DNA from: Erythrobacter sp. SCSIO 43205
Lineage (GTDB): Bacteria > Pseudomonadota > Alphaproteobacteria > Sphingomonadales > Sphingomonadaceae
Direction: 5' to 3'
NCBI RefSeq assembly: GCF_019904235.1
Contig: NZ_CP063202.1
Coordinates: 3,286,001 to 3,350,000, forward strand
Length of the DNA: 64,000 bases
Shown piece after piece: positions 25,657 to 34,150 of this stretch. The notes below the pieces were generated by a model. The model was not told where the DNA came from and ran no database searches. It saw only the letters and a program-made list of their open reading frames with translations. The stretch's first letter is position 1. Every line of letters starts with the position of its first letter. Position numbers and translations under genes: made by a program.

Positions 25657-26534
25657 TCGAGCCCGTAAAACTCAGCGATATGGGCCCATGCCTCATCTGC
25701 TGTTTCGCACCATTTGAACAGATCGAGATCCTTTTTCGAGATCGTGCCTTCCTCGGCAATCGCCTCGAAATTGACGACACGCGTCCAGAATTCCTTGCCG
25801 AACAGCAAAATGGGCAGCGGCCTCATTTTGCCCGTCTGGATGAGCGTCAACAGCTCAAAGAATTCGTCAAAGGTGCCAAAACCGCCCGGGAACACCGCAA
25901 CAGCTTTCGCTCGCAGCAAGAAGTGCATCTTGCGAAGCGCGAAATAGTGGAAATTGAGCGAGAGGTAAGGCGTTACATAAGAGTTTGGCGCTTGCTCATG
26001 GGGCAAGACAATATTGAGGCCAATGCTCTCGCTTCCCGCATCGCTTGCCCCACGATTGGCCGCCTCCATGATCGAAGGTCCGCCTCCTGAACAAACGACA
26101 AACTGGCGCTTGCCGTTTTCGATGATGGCTTTTTCAGAAACCAACCGTGCAAGCTGCCGCGCCTCTTCGTAATATTTGGCTTTCTTTGCCAGATTCTGAG
26201 CGACCTTCTGGTCCCACTCATCGCCGTCTTTGGCGGCATCAATCTTGGCTTGCGCCTCGTCTGCGGATGGGATCCGCGCTGACCCGTACATCACCATGGT
26301 CGAACCGACGCGCGCCTCATCCAGGAGCATTTCCGGCTTCAACAGCTCAAGTTGGAACCGAACGGGGCGAAGTTCGTCGCGCAGCAGGAAATCAGTGTCG
26401 CGAAAGGCGAGCTTATAGGCGGGATGTTCGGTTTGCGGTGTCTTTTCAGGAGACTCATCCGCAAATCGGCTTTCTTCTTCAGCGGGATAGAATTTACGCC
26501 CGCCAAGGTCATGTTCGTCGTTCATATTTGTCAT
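25653..26534 (-). CDS. LOG/TIGR00730 family protein
   Basis: 293 residues from ATG at 26534. It has the Rossmann-like lysine decarboxylase/LOG fold with SGGGPSIMEAANRGA and the PGGFGTFDEFFE signature. LOG enzymes cleave nucleoside 5'-monophosphates (AMP or cytokinin ribotides) to base and ribose-5-phosphate; PpnN-type relatives are regulated by (p)ppGpp. The protein is longer than the minimal 190-residue LOG by an N-terminal segment of about 90 residues. The in vivo substrate is uncertain. Confidence 0.85.
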   Translation of the reverse strand: MTNMNDEHDLGGRKFYPAEEESRFADESPEKTPQTEHPAYKLAFRDTDFLLRDELRPVRFQLELLKPEMLLDEARVGSTMVMYGSARIPSADEAQAKIDAAKDGDEWDQKVAQNLAKKAKYYEEARQLARLVSEKAIIENGKRQFVVCSGGGPSIMEAANRGASDAGSESIGLNIVLPHEQAPNSYVTPYLSLNFHYFALRKMHFLLRAKAVAVFPGGFGTFDEFFELLTLIQTGKMRPLPILLFGKEFWTRVVNFEAIAEEGTISKKDLDLFKWCETADEAWAHIAEFYGLD

Positions 26535-26585
26535 GGGAAGGTGACCTAGGCGCGCAGTCTTTTGGCGGCAAGAGCGCAATTGGTT

Positions 26586-27743
26586 CTAATCCGCTTCCCG
26601 CAAGCATATCCTTGCCATGGGGATACGCGCCGTGAGGCAAATTCCGGCCTCGTTCCACTGGGTCGAAACATCAGCATAAAGCTGCCTTGTGATTATCCTG
26701 TTGATGACCTTGCCGCCGAAACCATCGCGTTCAGGGCGCGCTACAGTGGGGCCACCGCTTTCTTGCCATCGAAGCTCAAGCACAGGCTCTTCACCTGCTT
26801 GCGTATTCCATAAAATATCCACCCGGCCACCCACGCCTGATAATGCACCATGCTTGCTCGCATTGGCCGCAAGTTCGTGGAAAAACATGGCCAGTGATTG
26901 GGCTGCGCTTGGGGAAAGGGTGATGTCCGGGCCTTCAAGGTGAACGGCATCTTGTGCCGCGTGGGCATTGATTTCCTTTTCGATCAGCGCGCGAAGGGAC
27001 GGCCCAGACCACTGCGTTTGCGCAAGCAGGCTGTGCGTGCGGGCCATCGATTCCAACCGCGCACGAAAGTCCTTGGCATAGGTTGTAAGATCGGTGTTAG
27101 ACCGCGCAGAAATCTCAGCGATGGACAATATGATCGCAAGCAAATTGTTCACCCGGTGATCAAGCTCACGCATCATGAAATCGCTGCGCGTCCTGTTTGC
27201 TTCGGTTTCCGAAACATCGGCGAGGATGCACACCACAATGGGTTCATCTGCGCGCATGGCGCGCTCACCTCTCATCCTGAGCCACAAGACATCGCGACCG
27301 GGCGGCTTGAAACGCAATTCGAGATCAAGCGGAGTGCCCTCGTGGATTGCTGCGTCCATCGCATTTGTGAAACTTGTGCGATCCTGAGAGACGATGTGTT
27401 CGGCGAAGGTCTTTTCGCTCATGCGATGCTGGGCTTTTTCCAAACCAGTCACCGGCGCCGAGCGATCATCCCAAATGGCTTCGCCAGCTTGCGGATCGAA
27501 AATCCAGACACCGATTTGCGCAAGACTAGCGGCGAGTGATTGGACGATCTGCTGGTGGGCTGCGATGGTATTTTCACGCGGTTCGCATGGCTCATAGGTG
27601 ACCATCACGCCGCCCACGCCCGACGTATAGGGCTTGACCGTGCGAGTGTAGGCGCGACCATCACGAACGACCTCGCGCGTGATCGCCCGCCCCTCGGCGA
27701 GGGCTTTTTGTGCCTCCTGGTCCAGATCGGTATCTTCGATCAT
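26586..27743 (-). CDS. PAS-containing HWE histidine kinase
   Basis: 385 residues from ATG at 27743. No membrane helices, so cytoplasmic. Residues 20-55 match the tail of the PAS unit found in CheB-CheR hybrid proteins (DGRAYTRTVKPYTSGVGG). A PAS domain covers about 70-180. The HWE kinase core has the phosphorylated His196 in RELDHRVNNLLA, the N box FFHELAANASKHGA and the WQE motif near residue 345. HWE kinases are the usual PhyR kinases. The promoter upstream matches EcfG, supporting membership of the stress network. A cognate regulator is not adjacent. Confidence 0.88.
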   Translation of the reverse strand: MIEDTDLDQEAQKALAEGRAITREVVRDGRAYTRTVKPYTSGVGGVMVTYEPCEPRENTIAAHQQIVQSLAASLAQIGVWIFDPQAGEAIWDDRSAPVTGLEKAQHRMSEKTFAEHIVSQDRTSFTNAMDAAIHEGTPLDLELRFKPPGRDVLWLRMRGERAMRADEPIVVCILADVSETEANRTRSDFMMRELDHRVNNLLAIILSIAEISARSNTDLTTYAKDFRARLESMARTHSLLAQTQWSGPSLRALIEKEINAHAAQDAVHLEGPDITLSPSAAQSLAMFFHELAANASKHGALSGVGGRVDILWNTQAGEEPVLELRWQESGGPTVARPERDGFGGKVINRIITRQLYADVSTQWNEAGICLTARIPMARICLREAD

Positions 27744-27846
27744 CGAGCTCCGTATGCCGCAAGAAGAGGCAGGTAATCTGCAAAAAGACTTAAGATTGGC
27801 ACCATAACACTCAGGGCCTCCCCAATCCGAAAACCCTCTCGCAACC

Positions 27847-27871
27847 AACGTTGCCCTTCTGTTTTGGTTCC
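27847..27871 (-). promoter_or_regulatory. EcfG-type promoter of the HWE kinase
   Basis: GGAAC (27871-27867), 16-base spacer, CGTT (27850-27847), an exact consensus match on the minus strand. It is 103 bases upstream of the kinase ATG. Confidence 0.75.
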
Positions 27872-27933
27872 GTGAGGGCCGGGGCGATCGAATGGAGTAG
27901 GGCTGGCAATTGATTTGTAAGCAGCACGTCTCG

Positions 27934-28128
27934 TCAAACCGAGGGCCGCTTCTCGGGCGCATTTTCATGGCCATAGGGACAATGCCTACACCCCGTCCCA
28001 CAGCATCTCTCGCGCGCAAGCAAGCCTAGCCGCGTGAATACAGTGAAGCCAGTTTCCGGATCGATATAGGTAGCCTCCCCGCGCGCGCAGGCGGCTTCAT
28101 GCAGGGGCCAGAAATCGGTTTCGCTCAT
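27934..28128 (-). CDS. DUF5522 small cysteine-rich protein
   Basis: 64 residues. The C-terminal half has the conserved DUF5522 pattern, here VFTRLGLLARERCCGTGCRH followed by CPYGHEN, with Cys42, Cys43, Cys47 and Cys50 spaced to bind a metal. Function unknown. It reads leftward toward the HWE kinase, but the kinase promoter lies between them, so the two are probably separate units. Confidence 0.75.
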   Translation of the reverse strand: MSETDFWPLHEAACARGEATYIDPETGFTVFTRLGLLARERCCGTGCRHCPYGHENAPEKRPSV

Positions 28129-28295
28129 AAATTCAGGACACGCTACCCGGATTTGCCGAAAGAATGCCGCGCGTTAAGGCTGCTCGTGCTTTCGATCAAT
28201 ACCAAGCTTGCTTGCTCTTGGCGCGCGCTTGGTTTATTTCTGGTGACAGGTTCCGATGCCAATCGTGCAATCGGTGAGATGAAAGAACGATAATT

Positions 28296-29585
28296 ATGGC
28301 GGATACGCTTCCGCCGGACAGAAAAAAGAATGCTGGCAAACAACGGAGCGGTAAGTCCGGCAAGGTAGCCGATTTTCGCTACAAGCGCTCCAGCCAGCAA
28401 GGCAAGGCTACTGAAAACAGAGCCAATGCAAAACGCAGCTCGCAAAAGCGGGGCGGCGGTCCGAATGGGGATAAGCGACTGCGAAATGCCGCTCCTCGCA
28501 AGGGACAACGGCACACGCATGGGTTTGGCCTTCACGGTCCGCGTTCGGGTGAGGCTTACGCCGCGCTTGATCTGGGCACCAACAATTGCCGCCTGCTTAT
28601 CGCTCGCCCGTCGGGCCGAGACTTTACCGTCATTGACGCGTTTAGCCGTGTGGTGAAGCTGGGCGAAGACCTTGCTGTCACCGGGCGCTTGTCTGATGCC
28701 GCAATGGAGCGCACGATGAGCGCGCTATCCATTTGCGCGGACAAACTGCGCCGCCGTAATGTGCGACTTGCCCGCTCGGTTGCGACTGAGGCGTGTCGCA
28801 GGGCCACGAATGGCGAGGCATTCATCGAACGGGTCAAGCGCGAGACGGGCATTGCGCTCGACATTATCAGCGCCGAGGAAGAGGCGCGGCTTGCCGTTTT
28901 GGGGTGTCATATCCTTTTGGAAGCAGGAGAGGGGCCTGCGGTCATCTTCGATATTGGCGGCGGCTCGACTGAACTTGTGCTGCTTGAGCCGGGCGAGAAA
29001 ATTCCGCGCATTATTGATTGGCAAAGCGTGCCTTGGGGCGTTGTCTCCCTCACCGATACGATAGCAAAGGTAGGCGTGGGCGGAGCACAAGGGCGCGACG
29101 AACGCCTTGCGCGATATGCCAAGATGCGCGAAGTCGTCTCTGAAAGCTTTGCGCCCTTTGCCAGCCGAATTGCCGAGGCAGCGCGCCATAGTGATATTCG
29201 TCTGCTTGGGACAAGTGGCACGGTGACGACGCTGGCAAGCCTGCACCTTGAATTGCCGCATTATGACAGAAAAGCGGTGGATGGCCTGATCGTGCCGTCC
29301 GATTCGATGCGAGAGATAAGCGGGCGGCTCTCCGGAATGTCGCGCAGCGAACGCAGCGAGCTGCCGTGCATCGGGCAGGACCGGGCCGATCTTGTGGTGG
29401 CCGGATGCGCCATTCTGGAATCGATTCTCGATATCTGGCCCGCCAGTCGTCTCGGCGTTGCTGACAGAGGTATTCGCGAAGGCATCCTGCGCAGCCTGAT
29501 GGCAGCCGAGCGGCAGGCTGAGCGTTCGCGCAAATCACTGGCTGAGGCGCGCGGCGGCAATTCTCACTCCAGCGCGGCGGGATAA
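28296..29585 (+). CDS. Ppx/GppA phosphatase with basic N-terminal extension
   Basis: 429 residues. The Ppx/GppA fold (ASKHA superfamily) starts near residue 88 with YAALDLGTNNCRLLIARP and has the second phosphate loop FDIGGGSTELVLL. It degrades polyphosphate or pppGpp. Residues 1-85 are a Lys/Arg/Gln-rich, probably disordered extension (for example KNAGKQRSGKSGKVADF) that could bind RNA or polyphosphate. The core is only about 340 residues, lacking the C-terminal HD domain of long Ppx, as in many alphaproteobacteria. rlmE follows four bases after its stop. Confidence 0.88.
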   Translation: MADTLPPDRKKNAGKQRSGKSGKVADFRYKRSSQQGKATENRANAKRSSQKRGGGPNGDKRLRNAAPRKGQRHTHGFGLHGPRSGEAYAALDLGTNNCRLLIARPSGRDFTVIDAFSRVVKLGEDLAVTGRLSDAAMERTMSALSICADKLRRRNVRLARSVATEACRRATNGEAFIERVKRETGIALDIISAEEEARLAVLGCHILLEAGEGPAVIFDIGGGSTELVLLEPGEKIPRIIDWQSVPWGVVSLTDTIAKVGVGGAQGRDERLARYAKMREVVSESFAPFASRIAEAARHSDIRLLGTSGTVTTLASLHLELPHYDRKAVDGLIVPSDSMREISGRLSGMSRSERSELPCIGQDRADLVVAGCAILESILDIWPASRLGVADRGIREGILRSLMAAERQAERSRKSLAEARGGNSHSSAAG

Positions 29586-29589
29586 GTTC

Positions 29590-30255
29590 ATGGCACGCTC
29601 AGGACGCGATCCCGACAAGCGGGTCAGAACCGCGAAGAAACGCAGCGAAAGCTCGACGCGCTGGCTCCAGCGGCAATTGAATGACCCTTATGTGAAGCAG
29701 GCCAAGGCCGATGGCTATCGCAGCCGGGCGGCTTACAAACTTATCGAATTGGACGAGAAGTTTGGTCTTATCCGGGGCGCGTCGCGGGTCGTGGACCTTG
29801 GCATTGCGCCGGGCGGGTGGAGCCAGGTGGTGCGCAAGAAAGCACCCAAAGCGCACGTGGTGGGGATCGATCTTTTGCCGACAGAACCCATCGAAGGCGT
29901 CACCATTTTCGAAATGGACTTCATGGACGACGATGCGCCCGCGTGGCTCGAAGAAGCGCTAGGCGGCGCGCCTGATCTGGTCTTGTCCGACATGGCGGCG
30001 AACACTGTGGGCCACAAGCAAACCGATCACCTTCGCACTATGGGCCTTGTCGAAGCGGGGGCTTGGTTTGCGGTCGAAACGCTTGAAAAAGGCGGCGCTT
30101 TTGTCGCCAAGGTTCTGGCAGGCGGCACCGATGCAGACTTGCTGAAGCTGCTGAAAAGCCACTTTAAGAGCGTCAAACACGCAAAACCCCCTGCGAGCCG
30201 CAAGGGGTCTTCGGAATGGTATGTTGTCGCGCAAGGGTTCAAGGGGCGGGAGTAA
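29590..30255 (+). CDS. rlmE: 23S rRNA 2'-O-ribose methyltransferase RlmE
   Basis: 221 residues. FtsJ-type methyltransferase for U2552 of 23S rRNA (E. coli numbering). Residues 40-49 include the catalytic Lys region (SRAAYKLIEL), then the SAM motif VVDLGIAPGGWSQV and DLVLSDMAANTVGH. Four bases after ppx/gppA, so cotranscribed. The last seven codons, including the stop, lie inside a 21-base sequence that is repeated just downstream. Confidence 0.95.
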   Translation: MARSGRDPDKRVRTAKKRSESSTRWLQRQLNDPYVKQAKADGYRSRAAYKLIELDEKFGLIRGASRVVDLGIAPGGWSQVVRKKAPKAHVVGIDLLPTEPIEGVTIFEMDFMDDDAPAWLEEALGGAPDLVLSDMAANTVGHKQTDHLRTMGLVEAGAWFAVETLEKGGAFVAKVLAGGTDADLLKLLKSHFKSVKHAKPPASRKGSSEWYVVAQGFKGRE

Positions 30256-30286
30256 TCCCCGCCAGGGGTTCAAGGGGCGGGAGTAA
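30235..30286 (+). repeat. 21-base tandem duplication at the rlmE stop
   Basis: GGGTTCAAGGGGCGGGAGTAA occurs at 30235-30255 (rlmE end with TAA) and again at 30266-30286, period 31. Each copy can fold with a following CCCCGCC or CCCCCGC run, giving two alternative hairpins after rlmE. It is likely the result of slippage; it may act as a terminator or 3' stabiliser. Confidence 0.8.
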
Positions 30287-30310
30287 AACCCCCGCACCCA
30301 TGACAGCGCC

Positions 30311-30979
30311 TTAGCTTTCGGCGGTTTCCGCTGTTTCTTCTGCGGGTGCTTCAGTCGCTTCTGCACCAGCTTCCGCTTCAGCGGCACCTTCTTCAGCGGC
30401 ACCTTCTTCAGCGGCAGGCTCTTCTTCCGGCACGAACTCAGGAACAGCAAGGTTCGAACCCATCGAGTTCAGGTAAAGCGCAACAGCAGCCCGGTCCTCA
30501 ATGCTGGATATACCGGCAAAGCCCATGGAAGTGCCGTCGATGTAACCGCGCGGATTTGCCAACCATTGGTTCATCTCTTCCCAGCCCCAAGTGCCGCCTT
30601 TGCTGGTCAGCGCGCTTGAATAGCTGAAGCCAGCCTTGCTTCCGAGACTTGCGCCCATGACGCCGTAAAGATTTGGGCCGACACCATTTGCTCCGCCCTG
30701 CTCAATGCTGTGGCAAGCGGCGCATTTGGCGAAGACTTTTTCACCATCAGCCGGCGTTACAGACGCCAGTGCTTCGGCAAAGCTGATTTCTTTAGGGCCG
30801 GCGCCCTCTTCCTCAGCCCCTTCAATCACATAGCCGAGCGTTTCTGGACGCTCTGGCTTGTCGGCGTGGAAATACTTGCCCGAAAGGATCGAAAGACCCA
30901 AGCCGAGGCCTGCTGCAAAGAGCACCCAGCCCGCAGCGGTGTTAAACAGATCGCCCGATCCTTGGTCGTTATCTGACAT
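30311..30979 (-). CDS. Membrane-anchored class I cytochrome c
   Basis: 222 residues. One N-terminal membrane helix (residues about 13-33) is retained as an anchor, placing the haem domain in the periplasm. Haem c binds at CAACH (C86, C89, H90), and the Met ligand is in GTSMGFAG. This matches CycM-type cytochrome c552, which passes electrons from the bc1 complex to a terminal oxidase. The last 45 residues are a low-complexity Ala/Glu tail (AAEEGAAEEGAAEAEAGAEA). Standing alone, convergent with rlmE. Confidence 0.9.
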   Translation of the reverse strand: MSDNDQGSGDLFNTAAGWVLFAAGLGLGLSILSGKYFHADKPERPETLGYVIEGAEEEGAGPKEISFAEALASVTPADGEKVFAKCAACHSIEQGGANGVGPNLYGVMGASLGSKAGFSYSSALTSKGGTWGWEEMNQWLANPRGYIDGTSMGFAGISSIEDRAAVALYLNSMGSNLAVPEFVPEEEPAAEEGAAEEGAAEAEAGAEATEAPAEETAETAES

Positions 30980-31156
30980 AATTTTTCGCGTTGTCCTGTG
31001 TCATCCCGGCGCCCACATAATCGGGCCTTTGCCCATGCGCAAGGTCAAACGCATCAACAAATATTGCATCGCATACAAACGCTGGGGTCAACATAGTTTC
31101 ACCACACGCCCCGGGGCTTGCCACTAGCCGTCCGCAGGGATAGCACCGCCCGCATT

Positions 31157-32074
31157 ATGTTGAGCTTTCCTGATCTTGCGATGCCTATTGTTGAAAAACT
31201 AAAGGGCGAAGCGGCGAAAAATCCGGCAAAGGCGGTGGCCTTCCAAGGCTCGCCCGGTGCCAATTCCCATAGGGCAGCGCTAGAGGCGTGCCCTGATCTT
31301 GCGCCCCTTCCCTGCTTTGGTTTTGCCAATGCGCTCGACGCGGTGAAAGACGGAGAGGCGGGCCGCGCGATCATTCCGATTGAGAATTCGCACAATGGCA
31401 GGGTCGCCGACATTCACTTTCTCTTGCCGGAAAGCGGTCTTTCGATTGTGGGCGAATATTTTTTGCCTATCCACCACGCGCTCATGGCCCCGGCCAAAGG
31501 CGATGAGCGGGCAGGTTCGCTCGATTCGATCAAGGCCGCTTACAGCCATCCGCAAGCGCTCGGCCAATCGCGCAAGTTTTTGCGCGAGCATGACATTGTG
31601 CCCTTGAACTTTGTCGATACCGCAGGCGCTGCGGCGCACGTTGCCGAATTGGGCGATCCCACTATTGGCGCGATTGCTCCTGCAATTGCAGCAGAGCTCT
31701 ACGGACTAGAGATCGTCAAGGACCACGTTGAGGACGCGCATGACAATATGACGCGCTTTGTGATCCTTGCTGACAAGCCGACCTTCTTGCAAGCAGACCC
31801 GGCGAAGCCTGCGATGACGACCTTCATCTTTGAGGTGAAGAATATCCCTGCCGCCTTGTATAAAGTCCTCGGTGGGTTTGCGACCAACGGGGTCAATATG
31901 ACTAAGCTTGAAAGCTATCAGGTGGGCGCAAGCTTTTCAGCGACCATGTTTTATGCTGACATTATTGGCGTGCCCGGCGATCCGGCGGTTGATCGTGCTT
32001 TGGAAGAATGTGCGTTTCATTCAAAAGAGTTGCGTATTCTTGGCACCTATGAACAGGCAAGAAAACGCGGATAG
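31157..32074 (+). CDS. pheA: Prephenate dehydratase
   Basis: About 305 residues. It converts prephenate to phenylpyruvate in phenylalanine synthesis. The catalytic domain begins VAFQGSPGANSHRAAL and contains the conserved TRF motif in DNMTRFVIL; a C-terminal ACT domain (ALYKVLGGFATNGVNMTKLE) gives Phe feedback control. There is no chorismate mutase domain. Start is uncertain: ATG at 31157 is used; the frame runs up to 31118, and ATG at 31181 is possible. None has a clear ribosome site. Confidence 0.93.
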   Translation: MLSFPDLAMPIVEKLKGEAAKNPAKAVAFQGSPGANSHRAALEACPDLAPLPCFGFANALDAVKDGEAGRAIIPIENSHNGRVADIHFLLPESGLSIVGEYFLPIHHALMAPAKGDERAGSLDSIKAAYSHPQALGQSRKFLREHDIVPLNFVDTAGAAAHVAELGDPTIGAIAPAIAAELYGLEIVKDHVEDAHDNMTRFVILADKPTFLQADPAKPAMTTFIFEVKNIPAALYKVLGGFATNGVNMTKLESYQVGASFSATMFYADIIGVPGDPAVDRALEECAFHSKELRILGTYEQARKRG

Positions 32075-32156
32075 CCAATAAGCAGCGCGTTTTACTGTGT
32101 TTTGAAGGTTGAACTGTGTTGCTTGGCAGCGATTGCCATGGCACCACTTGCAAAGA

Positions 32157-32864
32157 ATGACCGCAGCCTCCCCCCAATCGGCGATTGCCTCTGGCGATAG
32201 CGTTCCGGCGCCTGAGGGCTGGCGCGAGCTTCGCAATGACCCGGACATTCAATTTGAAGAGTTCGCAATGGCTCCGGAAGAGATGCGCGAACCGGGCTGG
32301 CTTGATGAAGTGTGGAACGCGATCGGCGAAGCGTTGGCGACATTATTAGGGCCCGTTGGCGAATTTCTCGCGAACAATTGGAATATGATCAAGTGGGTGC
32401 TTCTGGGTTTGCTCGCGGCGTTCGTCCTCTATTGGCTGCTACGCAGTTTCGGCCCGCTTGCCCGAATGCGCGGCGAAGAAAAGGCGGCCAGTGGCCAGGC
32501 GAAAAGCGATCCCGACTGGCAGCCGACCAAAGAGGAAAGCGTCGCGCTTTTGGCTGATGCTGATCGCCTTGCTGCCGAAGGGCGCTTTGATGAAGCAACG
32601 CACCTTCTTTTAAAGCGCAGCGTTAGCCAGATTGCCTCGGCACAACCGACATGGGTCGATCCCAGCAGCACGGCGCGAGAACTGGCCGCTTTGCCAGCGT
32701 TGTCAGATCGGGCAGCGCAAGCCTTTGGCACTATTGCTGAACGCGTGGAGCGAAGCCTCTTTGCTCTGCGCCCGCTCGACCAGAAGGATTGGGAAGCAGC
32801 GCGCGAAGCCTATGCCAGTTTTGCGCAGATTTCCCTTCGTCCAAGCGAGGGAGCAAAGGCATGA
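32157..32864 (+). CDS. DUF4129 domain membrane protein
   Basis: 235 residues from ATG at 32157. One membrane helix (WVLLGLLAAFVLYWLL, about residues 80-96), an N-terminal segment of about 75 residues and a C-terminal helical DUF4129 domain with the family motif of short paired helices (LLADADRLAAEGRFDEATHL). It is the first gene of a six-gene coupled unit with DUF4350, MoxR, DUF58, SpoIIM-like and RDD proteins. Its stop overlaps the next ATG (ATGA). Molecular function unknown. Confidence 0.82.
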   Translation: MTAASPQSAIASGDSVPAPEGWRELRNDPDIQFEEFAMAPEEMREPGWLDEVWNAIGEALATLLGPVGEFLANNWNMIKWVLLGLLAAFVLYWLLRSFGPLARMRGEEKAASGQAKSDPDWQPTKEESVALLADADRLAAEGRFDEATHLLLKRSVSQIASAQPTWVDPSSTARELAALPALSDRAAQAFGTIAERVERSLFALRPLDQKDWEAAREAYASFAQISLRPSEGAKA

Positions 32865-34150
32865 GCGACACAGCCCATCCTGCGCGCAGTGCCTCTCCCT
32901 TTGGCAAAGGCGCGATCCTTGCAATCCTCCTCGTGGGGTTCGCTGCCTTTCTTGCCATGCTCTATTTCATCGGTGCAGGCGACACCGGGGGCGAGAGCAA
33001 CAATCGCAGCGCGCACGCCTCTTCCAATGCGATCCACGGCTATTCCGGGCTCGTCAAACTGCTGGAAGCCAATGGCACTCAGGTAGAAAAATCGCGGCTG
33101 GCCAGCGGCCTTGAGACAAGTGACCTTCTTGTGATCACCCCACCAATGAATGCCGATCCTGAAGACATTAATGAGATTCTGGAAGAGCGGCAGTATCAAG
33201 GCCCCACGCTGGTCATCTTGCCCAAATGGTTTGTCGGACGTCCCAACGGCGAGATTGCCCCAGAGGACGAGGAGCGTGTTCGCGACGACTGGGTGCAATT
33301 GATGGGCACCAACCAACCCATTTGGGCCAAAGGGCTGATAGCCCCATATACCGTGAAATTCGGCGAGGAAGAGCAGCCAGCCCCTGAAGCCAAGCCCAAA
33401 CGCTGGGGCGGGCTTGGCCTGTCTGGCGAGCTTCCCGATGCGCGCTCAACCTACGTTGCAAAAGACCCCAAGCACGAGGCGATCGTGGTCGATTCAAGCG
33501 GACGCACTCTGGCGCTTAACGTGATCGGGGAGGAAGGCACGGATTTTTACAGCGACGCGCATTGGGTCACCATTGTGGTCGAACCCGATCTTTTGAACAA
33601 TTACGGTCTGGCTGACCCGCAAAGAGCCGCGCTCGCGCTCCAAATTGTGCGTGAGGCGGGATATGAAAACCTGCCCGTTACCTTTGACCTGACTTTGGTT
33701 GGAATTGGGGGTTCGACCAACCTCCTCACCCTCGCCTTTCAACCGCCCTTTCTAGCGGCAACGCTGTGCCTGATCTTTGCGATGATCATTGTTGGTTGGC
33801 GCGCGTTCTTACGTTTCGGTCCGGTGACGGCGGGGAAACGCGAGGAAAGCTTCGGCAAATCGCAACTTGTTAAAAACGGCGCTGGCCTGATCGTGCGCGC
33901 ACGGCGACTACCGTTGCTGGCGAGCCCCTACATCGCGCTCAGCACCCGCAAATTGGGCAGCGCGCTCGGGCTCGCCAAACCCGATGCAGGTGCAATCGAT
34001 GCCGCTCTGCGGCAGCGGCTGCCCGATGAAGAGCCCTTTTCAAACCGCGTCGCCAATCTTCAAAACGCCAGCCGCGCAGGCGATATCCTGCGCGCCGCGC
34101 GCCACCTGAACGAACTCGTCACCAAGACAATGGGGAAATCTGATAAATGA
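32861..34150 (+). CDS. DUF4350 domain membrane protein
   Basis: 429 residues from ATG at 32861, overlapping the previous stop by four bases. A helix near residues 18-37 and another near residues 315-335 bracket a large extracytoplasmic domain of the DUF4350 type (begins SSNAIHGYSGLVKLLEANGT). The C-terminal 95 residues are cytoplasmic, with VRARRLPLLASPYIALSTRK. It is coupled to MoxR by another ATGA overlap. In other bacteria DUF4350 and DUF4129 genes accompany MoxR-DUF58 pairs; the job is unknown. Confidence 0.82.
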   Translation: MSDTAHPARSASPFGKGAILAILLVGFAAFLAMLYFIGAGDTGGESNNRSAHASSNAIHGYSGLVKLLEANGTQVEKSRLASGLETSDLLVITPPMNADPEDINEILEERQYQGPTLVILPKWFVGRPNGEIAPEDEERVRDDWVQLMGTNQPIWAKGLIAPYTVKFGEEEQPAPEAKPKRWGGLGLSGELPDARSTYVAKDPKHEAIVVDSSGRTLALNVIGEEGTDFYSDAHWVTIVVEPDLLNNYGLADPQRAALALQIVREAGYENLPVTFDLTLVGIGGSTNLLTLAFQPPFLAATLCLIFAMIIVGWRAFLRFGPVTAGKREESFGKSQLVKNGAGLIVRARRLPLLASPYIALSTRKLGSALGLAKPDAGAIDAALRQRLPDEEPFSNRVANLQNASRAGDILRAARHLNELVTKTMGKSDK

